From: Candidatus Omnitrophota bacterium
GTDB taxonomy: Bacteria; Hinthialibacterota; Hinthialibacteria; JAKQFZ01
Length of the DNA: 7,398 nt
Direction: 5' to 3'
Assembly: GCA_029558215.1 (NCBI GenBank)
Contig: JAKQFZ010000811.1
Span: 1 to 7,398, forward strand
The notes below the pieces were generated by a model. It was not told the DNA's origin. It saw only the letters and a list, made by a program, of their open reading frames with translations, and made no database searches. Made by a program: the position numbers and the translations under genes. Shown piece by piece: positions 1 to 4,414 of the stretch; positions within the stretch are counted from its first letter, which is position 1; each line of letters starts with the position of its first letter.

Positions 1-1
1 A

Positions 2-949
2 GGGGAAGCCGAAGACACTGGCCAGCCATTTCGAGCAACCATGTCCTGTCGTGGATGTCACTTGGGAGTGGATTCCGAAGAACTGCAGGATGCGGGAGGA
101 CGCTTCGGCGCTCCTCATCCAAAGCACCCGGGTCTGCCTACGCTGCATCTGACTCGTCTCAGTTGTACGACCTGCCACTCTGGGCCACAGCCCGGGGAGA
201 AGGCGTTTCGAGTTCAGACCGCTCGCGCACACGGACTCGGACTGTCTGAGAAGCATCGTGGTGACAAGGTTCCGCCGTTCATAGCGGAGCCGGTCTTCGT
301 CAGAGAAGACGATGGCACATTCGAGCCACACAGGATGATTTGGCCTGCGTTTTGGGGACTGCTTACCGGCGATGAATGCAAACCGATAGCGATTGACTCT
401 CTGGAGAAACATGCCGGCAAAGCGTTTGGCAGCAAGAAGACCACACAGCCCGAAGAGTGGCAACCCCTCTCTGAAGACACGGTGAAAGAGGCACTGGCAC
501 TGCTCAAGTCCGCTGATAAGTCCGGTTCAGAACCGGTCTATGTTTGTGGCGGTCTCATCTACAGACTGGATGCAGAGGGAGTTCTTGTGGCTCAGGAGCA
601 TCCAGTTGCCGAAAGCTATTCCTGGCCTCTGGCTCATGAGGTTCGACCTGCGGCGAAGGCGCTCGGTGCCAAGGGCTGTACGGAGTGTCATTCCACCAGT
701 TCCTCGATTTTCTACTCGCGTGTTGATATTGAGACCCCCGCCTCGCTTGGGGAGACGCGCTCCAAGACCATGTTGGAGATTCAGGGACTCAATCCCACGC
801 TCTTGTGGCTCTGGAACTTCTCGTTCCTGTTCCGTCCGATCTTGAAGATTGTTGGTTTTGCAGCGTCTATCTTTATGGGAGCAGTCCTTCTGCTGTATGG
901 TTTGGCCGTGCTTCAGGGACTGCTGAAGTATTTCGCGAGAGAAGAATAA
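2..949 (+). CDS. Multihaem c-type cytochrome with C-terminal membrane anchor (5'-partial)
   Basis: Likely role: periplasmic electron carrier passing electrons between a membrane cytochrome b and a periplasmic partner. The frame is open to the left window edge, so the ATG at 41 is probably internal and the true start and export signal lie upstream. Numbering from that Met, three haem c attachment motifs are visible: CRGCH (3-7), CTTCH (42-46) and CTECH (213-217). Further His residues (26, 29, 36, 64, 72, 97, 124, 187, 199) could be distal ligands. The 160-residue stretch between the second and third motifs holds a conspicuous EPHRMIWPAFWG segment (95-106). A hydrophobic helix at about 267-295 followed by KYFAREE suggests a C-terminal anchor with the haem domain in the periplasm. 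The next gene starts one base after the TAA, so the two are probably translationally coupled. More haem sites may lie upstream. The subfamily and redox partner are not recognised. Confidence 0.87.
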   Translation, partial: GEAEDTGQPFRATMSCRGCHLGVDSEELQDAGGRFGAPHPKHPGLPTLHLTRLSCTTCHSGPQPGEKAFRVQTARAHGLGLSEKHRGDKVPPFIAEPVFVREDDGTFEPHRMIWPAFWGLLTGDECKPIAIDSLEKHAGKAFGSKKTTQPEEWQPLSEDTVKEALALLKSADKSGSEPVYVCGGLIYRLDAEGVLVAQEHPVAESYSWPLAHEVRPAAKALGAKGCTECHSTSSSIFYSRVDIETPASLGETRSKTMLEIQGLNPTLLWLWNFSFLFRPILKIVGFAASIFMGAVLLLYGLAVLQGLLKYFAREE

Positions 950-950
950 G

Positions 951-1520
951 ATGTTGTTTCGGATCATTGCTGTTGTGGCGTTTGCTGGTGCGATAGTTGC
1001 ACTGCCCATTTTGTCCTGGCTTCTCGGTTCCAAGCGCGATTTCACACTTCGAGATATCCTGAACATCATTGTCTGGATCGGTGTCTTGGATTTTGGGGAG
1101 ATGTTGCTCTACATTGCCCTTGTTCTTAGTATCCTGGTGCTCGCCGCAACGGGCTTCTGGGCTTCGCTGGTGACGGGACATGAGATGACCGGTTTGGTTC
1201 TTATGACACACGTTTCTGCGGGTGGCGCTTTTGCGGTCATCCTTGCGCTGTTCGCGGTTCTTCAGGCAGAGCGTTCCAGGATGGATCGTCTGAACGGTCT
1301 CAGCGGAATCGCCATGGCGAGACGTGTCTCTTTCTGGGCGCTTCTAGGCACGGGTCTTGTCGTGACTTTGACGACGATGTTGAGCATGACGCCACTGTTT
1401 GGAACTTACTGGCAGCAGGTTCTTTACGAAGTCCATCGTTACGGTGCTGTGGCTGCGGTTATTGCCGCGCTGGGGCATCTGCATTTTGGTAGGTTCGAAA
1501 GGCGGCTCGAGAGTGATTAG
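951..1520 (+). CDS. Integral membrane b-type cytochrome (cytochrome b561/FdnI-like)
   Basis: A 189-residue membrane protein with about five hydrophobic segments: roughly 3-25, 37-72, 79-105, 127-150 and 160-179. Histidines lie at 77, 87, 162, 176 and 178. The H162-x13-H176 pair in the last helix has the spacing seen in dihaem membrane subunits of the formate dehydrogenase/hydrogenase cytochrome b group; H77 and H87 are candidates for the opposite ligands. The expected role is to exchange electrons between the quinone pool and the haem c protein encoded just upstream. The ATG comes one base after the upstream TAA, with only a weak purine-rich ribosome site (GAGAGAAG, 937-944), which fits translational coupling. 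The C-terminus is short and charged (FERRLESD). Assignment rests on topology and His placement, not on a recognised sequence signature; a non-haem membrane protein cannot be fully excluded. Confidence 0.75.
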   Translation: MLFRIIAVVAFAGAIVALPILSWLLGSKRDFTLRDILNIIVWIGVLDFGEMLLYIALVLSILVLAATGFWASLVTGHEMTGLVLMTHVSAGGAFAVILALFAVLQAERSRMDRLNGLSGIAMARRVSFWALLGTGLVVTLTTMLSMTPLFGTYWQQVLYEVHRYGAVAAVIAALGHLHFGRFERRLESD

Positions 1521-1532
1521 GTCGGCGTGACA

Positions 1533-1554
1533 TGCCCCTGATAGGGCAGGGAGG
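1533..1554 (+). promoter_or_regulatory. Small hairpin adjoining a strong ribosome binding site
   Basis: TGCCC (1533-1537) can pair with GGGCA (1544-1548) around a 7-nt loop. It directly abuts the Shine-Dalgarno sequence GGGAGG (1549-1554), which lies 9 nt before the ATG at 1564. The strong ribosome site supports that start. The hairpin may only reduce readthrough or modulate access to the ribosome site; its role is not shown. Confidence 0.4.
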
Positions 1555-1563
1555 TCTGAGGCC

Positions 1564-1953
1564 ATGAAGGTTAAGGCGGTTTTCGGGACTCTCACATGGA
1601 TTGTTGTCCTTCTGGTTGTTGGTGGATTTGTGCGGATGCAATGCACCAAGTCTTACCGAGGCCTGAGAGGTTCCATCTCAGACAAAGTGGATCACGTCAA
1701 GACAGTGCCCCTTGACGAAGCGATTCGAAAGGGGACTGTCGCTGTGTCCATCATCTTCACGGACAACGGGCAGAAGGCCAATGTCACACTGACACGACAG
1801 GAAGGCCATGGTGGCTTTCATGTTCGGATCACGCAGGGGTTGCACAATTTGCCCTCTGGGGGCAGAACCGTTCAGGTTCGCGCGGACTCTGAGCTTACGC
1901 TCAACCTGGCAACCTCATCAATAGCGACGGCCTCCTTGGCTGTGGCTCGATAG
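1564..1953 (+). CDS. Small single-pass envelope protein, function unknown
   Basis: Not recognised. The 129-residue product begins MKVK and has one hydrophobic segment (about 7-23), followed by a positively charged RMQCTKSYR stretch. It is best read as an uncleaved N-terminal anchor or a poor signal peptide. Cys27 is not in a convincing lipobox (the preceding residues are Arg-Met-Gln). The remaining 100 residues lack further membrane segments and alternate polar and hydrophobic residues (for example TVAVSIIFTD and ANVTLTRQEG). The C-terminal third is rich in Thr, Ser, Ala and Leu, which suggests a small beta-rich periplasmic domain. There are no haem motifs. The gene starts 43 bp after the cytochrome b gene on the same strand, with a GGGAGG ribosome site, so it is probably part of the same operon and may be an accessory or assembly factor. 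That link rests on position alone. Confidence 0.72.
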   Translation: MKVKAVFGTLTWIVVLLVVGGFVRMQCTKSYRGLRGSISDKVDHVKTVPLDEAIRKGTVAVSIIFTDNGQKANVTLTRQEGHGGFHVRITQGLHNLPSGGRTVQVRADSELTLNLATSSIATASLAVAR

Positions 1954-1964
1954 AGAGAAGCAAT

Positions 1965-1999
1965 GATCAGTGGATCGGGACGATGATGAGATCCTGATC
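1965..1999 (+). repeat. GATC-rich imperfect inverted repeat in the intergenic gap
   Basis: GATCAG (1965-1970) pairs with CTGATC (1994-1999), and GATC (1973-1976) pairs with GATC (1990-1993) after a 2-nt bulge, leaving a 13-nt loop. Four GATC tetramers fall within 35 bp. No T-tract follows, so it is not a standard terminator. It could be an operator, an mRNA stability element between the cytochrome genes and the discoidin gene, or a weak terminator. Confidence 0.4.
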
Positions 2000-2027
2000 G
2001 CTGACTCGGTTACAGATTCAGATTGGT

Positions 2028-2035
2028 GAAGGAGG
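2028..2035 (+). promoter_or_regulatory. Strong ribosome binding site deciding the 2043 start
   Basis: GAAGGAGG lies 7 nt before the ATG at 2043. A competing ATG at 2038 is only 2 nt from the site and would read ATG-AAA-TGA, a two-codon frame overlapping the true start. The spacing and the signal peptide that follows favour 2043. Confidence 0.7.
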
Positions 2036-2042
2036 ATATGAA

Positions 2043-2729
2043 ATGAAGAGAGGATTTTGGACAAAGAGTGCACTGATGGTTCTGATGCTCGCGGTCATCT
2101 GCCCTGTCATCTCGGCGCAGGATGAAAGCGACGGCAAAGCCCCTCTGGAGATCAAGTTGCCCAAGCCGATGTTTGTTGGAACTCCTAAGAACATTCAGTC
2201 CACCAACCTTGAAAAACCCACGGGAGCCAAAAGGCCTCCTTTTATGGCTCCTCAGGGAACCAAGAATGTTGCCTTGGGCAAAGCGGTCAGCGGGAGTGAC
2301 GAGGATCCGGTTATCGGAGACATGCAGCAGATTACCGATGGTGACAAGGAAGCCGTTGACGGTTCTTACGTTGAGTTCGGCCCAGGACTCCAGCATATTC
2401 AGGTAGATTTGGGTGCCGAGCATCTGTTGTACGCCATCGCCTTCTGGCATTACCACCAGCAGGCAAGAGTCTACAAAGACGTCGTGGTGCAGATTGCCGA
2501 TGATCCGGATTTCATCATGAACGTTCGAACGCTGTTCAGCAACGACCACGACAACTCGTCTGGGTTGGGCGTTGGCAAGGACAAGGAATACATTGAGACC
2601 TACGAGGGCAAACTCATTGACGCCAAAGGAGAGAAGGCGCGCTACGTTCGTCTCTACAGCGATGGCAACACGGCAAACGATATGAATCACTACATCGAGA
2701 TCGAAGTCTACGGAAAGCCGGCCAAGTAG
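2043..2729 (+). CDS. Exported discoidin (F5/8 type C) domain protein
   Basis: A 228-residue secreted protein. Residues 1-25 form a clear signal peptide (basic MKRGFWTK, hydrophobic core, cleavage likely after VISA before QDES). Residues 26-72 are a Pro- and Lys-rich linker (PLEIKLPKPMFVGTPKN). A galactose-binding-like beta-sandwich follows at about 75-226, with hallmarks NVALGKAVSGS (75-85), ITDGDKEAVDG (97-107), IQVDLGAEHLLYAIAFWHYH (119-138), VVVQIADDPDF (147-157) and ARYVRLYSDG (199-208) leading to EIEVYGK at the end. In this superfamily the domain binds glycans or other surface ligands; there is no catalytic domain here. The length is that of a single domain plus linker. The gene follows the cytochrome operon after 89 bp on the same strand, so it may be co-transcribed, but it could have its own promoter; I see no convincing one. 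The ligand is unknown. Confidence 0.88.
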   Translation: MKRGFWTKSALMVLMLAVICPVISAQDESDGKAPLEIKLPKPMFVGTPKNIQSTNLEKPTGAKRPPFMAPQGTKNVALGKAVSGSDEDPVIGDMQQITDGDKEAVDGSYVEFGPGLQHIQVDLGAEHLLYAIAFWHYHQQARVYKDVVVQIADDPDFIMNVRTLFSNDHDNSSGLGVGKDKEYIETYEGKLIDAKGEKARYVRLYSDGNTANDMNHYIEIEVYGKPAK

Positions 2730-2741
2730 TCTCAACCACGG

Positions 2742-2760
2742 GTCATCCTGTTTGGATGAC
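2742..2760 (+). terminator. Candidate hairpin after the discoidin gene
   Basis: A perfect 7-bp stem, GTCATCC/GGATGAC, closes a 5-nt loop (TGTTT) and begins 13 bp after the stop codon. No clean T-tract follows, so it is a weak or factor-assisted terminator or an mRNA 3' stabiliser. Confidence 0.4.
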
Positions 2761-2777
2761 TGGATAGGTCTATTTCT

Positions 2778-2828
2778 GAACGGCCATCGGAATGTGTTTT
2801 CAGCCTTCCAATCGGCCGTTCTCCTTTT
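2778..2828 (+). terminator. Convergent terminator hairpin overlapping the 3' end of the ROK gene
   Basis: GAACGGCC (2778-2785) pairs with GGCCGTTC (2814-2821). The stem extends inward (ATCGGAA against TTCCAAT) with one bulged base and one mismatch. On the plus strand it is followed by CTCCTTTT (2821-2828), giving a plausible terminator for the discoidin transcript. One arm lies inside the last codons of the minus-strand ROK gene, whose TGA is at 2802-2800. On the minus strand the sequence after the hairpin is not T-rich, so termination there is less certain. Confidence 0.5.
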
Positions 2829-4074
2829 GAAGGGGGAAGCGTTCTGAAATATCGGTCAGTCCAAAAACATTGTTTGGTGTGACAATGCATTCGAACACGG
2901 CCGCGGCGGCGCCCAACACCAGCGTCTCCGCTCCAAAGGATGTGAACTCGATTCGAGCGTTTCGAGTTGCGGTCTCCAAGGCACGCTTTCTTATTGTCAC
3001 TTCGACAGTGCGGATGATCTGTCGTGCTTTGTCGAACACATGTCCCCCCAGGATCACCAGTTCCGGCGACAGCAGATTGATGGCATCTGCAACACAGGTG
3101 CCTAGGTACTCTCCAGTTTGTTCCAGAACCTGGAATGCGAGTTTATCGCCATCATTGGCAGCCTGTACCACATCCTCATAGGTGTAGTTGTCTTTGCGTC
3201 CGTAGTCGTTCACACGAGACTGAATGCCCTCACTCAGTGCTGAAGCCACCTGTTCGAGGATGCCGTTCTCTGAAGCAACGGCTTCAAGGCAGCCCTGGTT
3301 GCCGCAGTAGCAGCGAGGCCCGTTGGGTTTGGCCGTCATGTGACCCAGTTCTCCGGAAACGCCTGAAGCACTCAGGTAGAGGCTTCCGTTGAAAGCCATG
3401 CCCATGCTGATCGTGCTTCCGATGTGGACGAACAGCAGGCTCTGAACATTCCTGGCCTTCCCAAACCATTTCTCAGCCAACAGTCCACCACGTGACCATC
3501 CGACGATCAAGAAGGGCAGATTGAGATGCTCGCTCAGGTATGACTGTATTGGGAAATCATTCCATTCGGGTTTTGAGAAGAAGTTCAGGCATCTGCCGGC
3601 TCGTTCATCAACCTGTCCTGCAAGCCCCAAGCCTCCCCCGACGATCTTCTTCAGAGGCTTTCCTGAGGAGCGAAGTGCCGCCTGAGCCGTTTGCACGATA
3701 TTGCGAAGAATCGTCTGCTGACTTTCCTTGAAGGGAGTCTGAGTCGTCTCTATTGCAATAGGTCTCAGCCAGAGATCTGCAACGACCGCTTTGGTTGTCT
3801 TTCGGCCGCAGTCAATACCGAGCAGACAGGCATGATCGGGATTCATCTGGAAGAGTTGGGCTTTTCGACCGCGATCCCCTGGGAAAGTTCCTGCTTGTCT
3901 GAGCCAGCCCTGTTCGAGCAACCGGTTGACAAGTTCGTTCATGGATGACAGGCTCATCCCAAGCAAATTTGAAAGCTGAATCTTGGTCACGCCCTGCATG
4001 AGCGTTACATATTGTAGAATCCCTTGGAGATGCCGCTCCTGCAGGTTTTTCAACTTGTTGGGGCGAACGACCAT
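2800..4074 (-). CDS. ROK-family transcriptional regulator (NagC/Mlc/XylR-like)
   Basis: A 424-residue sugar-responsive repressor type of protein. Residues about 12-62 form a winged helix-turn-helix (VTKIQLSNLLGMSLSSMNEL, then the wing GDRGRKAQLF at 66-75). The ROK domain follows from about 83: LLGIDCGRKTTKAVVAD (84-100), GGGLGLAGQV (147-156), GELGH (241-245) and CYCGNQGCLE (255-264). His245, Cys255, Cys257 and Cys262 match the structural zinc site of ROK repressors. At the position of the kinase catalytic Asp (before LLAEKWFG) the sequence reads VGWSRGG, so sugar phosphorylation is unlikely. The frame stays open to an ATG at 4263, but 4074 is preferred: it has GGAG at 6 nt, the length suits the family, and a promoter lies inside the upstream extension. 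An ATG at 4128 lacks a ribosome site. The effector sugar and targets are unknown; the divergent gene at 4415 and its own promoter are the natural candidates. Confidence 0.9.
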   Translation of the reverse strand: MVVRPNKLKNLQERHLQGILQYVTLMQGVTKIQLSNLLGMSLSSMNELVNRLLEQGWLRQAGTFPGDRGRKAQLFQMNPDHACLLGIDCGRKTTKAVVADLWLRPIAIETTQTPFKESQQTILRNIVQTAQAALRSSGKPLKKIVGGGLGLAGQVDERAGRCLNFFSKPEWNDFPIQSYLSEHLNLPFLIVGWSRGGLLAEKWFGKARNVQSLLFVHIGSTISMGMAFNGSLYLSASGVSGELGHMTAKPNGPRCYCGNQGCLEAVASENGILEQVASALSEGIQSRVNDYGRKDNYTYEDVVQAANDGDKLAFQVLEQTGEYLGTCVADAINLLSPELVILGGHVFDKARQIIRTVEVTIRKRALETATRNARIEFTSFGAETLVLGAAAAVFECIVTPNNVFGLTDISERFPLQKENGRLEG

Positions 4075-4080
4075 GGTATA

Positions 4081-4084
4081 CTCC
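4081..4084 (-). promoter_or_regulatory. Ribosome binding site for the ROK gene
   Basis: GGAG on the minus strand lies 6 nt before the ATG at 4074-4072. This decides the start against the in-frame ATGs at 4128 and 4263. Confidence 0.65.
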
Positions 4085-4147
4085 GTTTTAACTGAATCCT
4101 CGGCTTGTTTGGAATCCTTCAACGCCATTCGGATTCGAACACTGAGG

Positions 4148-4176
4148 AATATAACCAAAAATGCAGGATTAGTCAA
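4148..4176 (-). promoter_or_regulatory. Sigma-70-type promoter of the ROK gene
   Basis: On the minus strand TTGACT (4176-4171) and TATATT (4153-4148) are separated by exactly 17 bp, each matching the consensus at five of six positions. The predicted transcription start is near 4141, giving an untranslated leader of about 67 nt before the ATG at 4074. The promoter sits in an AT-rich stretch and within the 5' extension of the open frame, so the long version of the protein would not be made from it. Confidence 0.7.
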
Positions 4177-4287
4177 GAAATGAGAGAGAATAAGACAAAT
4201 CGAAGAGGATTTATTATATAAATCAATAAATATGAATAAGTTATTTAATTCAGCTATAGGCATAATTGTTCGAATAGATCGACATTG

Positions 4288-4330
4288 CCATGCTTATTGG
4301 CAAGATTCTTCTTGACATAATGGTTTTTTT
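4288..4330 (+). terminator. Hairpin with T7 tract in the leader region of the large gene
   Basis: CAAGA (4301-4305) and TCTTG (4310-4314) form a perfect stem with a 4-nt loop. It extends through TTAT/ATAA (4294-4297 with 4317-4320) and CCA/TGG (4288-4290 with 4321-4323), with an internal loop and a 3-nt bulge. Seven T (4324-4330) follow at once. This is the form of an intrinsic terminator or attenuator on the plus strand, although the stem is GC-poor. An alternative stem TTGCCA/TGGCAA (4285-4290 with 4298-4303) is mutually exclusive with it. The TTGACA hexamer overlaps the hairpin, so promoter and terminator readings compete. Confidence 0.35.
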
Positions 4331-4340
4331 GCCCGATTCT
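4312..4340 (+). promoter_or_regulatory. Possible promoter for the large gene (perfect -35, poor -10)
   Basis: TTGACA at 4312-4317 matches the -35 consensus fully. At 17-bp spacing the -10 position reads GATTCT (4335-4340), matching only three of six positions. Other AT-rich hexamers (TATTTT at 4349) lack a good partner at the right distance. The gene may use this promoter with an activator or a different sigma factor. Confidence 0.3.
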
Positions 4341-4373
4341 CGCATTCATATTTTGCATTCTTAGTAAAAATAA

Positions 4374-4406
4374 GGGAGAACCAAGTTGAGAGTCTCCCAG
4401 TAAGGA
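4374..4406 (+). promoter_or_regulatory. Leader hairpin and ribosome site of the large gene
   Basis: GGGAGA (4374-4379) pairs perfectly with TCTCCC (4393-4398) across a 13-nt loop. Three bases later comes AAGGA (4402-4406), 8 nt before the ATG at 4415. The ribosome site supports this start. The adjacent hairpin could keep the site accessible or be a regulator target. Confidence 0.5.
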
Positions 4407-4414
4407 AGATAGCA

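Larger units (their letters stand above)
4140..4414. other. AT-rich divergent intergenic region between the ROK gene and the large gene
   Basis: Besides the ROK promoter it contains an AT-rich run (4211-4250) with the short inverted repeat AATAAGTTATT (4235-4245), a consensus -35 hexamer TTGACA on the plus strand (4312-4317), a hairpin with seven T (to 4330) and a second hairpin before the next ribosome site. I see no protein-coding gene in it: frames that enter it are extensions of flanking frames with no ribosome site. Its composition contrasts with the flanking genes, as expected of a shared regulatory region. Confidence 0.6.

Noticed and set aside
1633..1650. Cys27 of the small envelope protein as a lipoprotein lipobox
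   Set aside because: The residues before it are Arg-Met-Gln, which do not fit the small or aliphatic residues needed at -3 to -1.
2013..2024. Tandem CAGATT CAGATT before the discoidin ribosome site
   Set aside because: Two six-base copies are too short to distinguish from chance and no third copy is present.
2010..2735. Minus-strand open frame of 241 codons opposite the discoidin gene
   Set aside because: The plus-strand product has a clear signal peptide and domain hallmarks and a strong ribosome site; the antisense frame has none and is a shadow.
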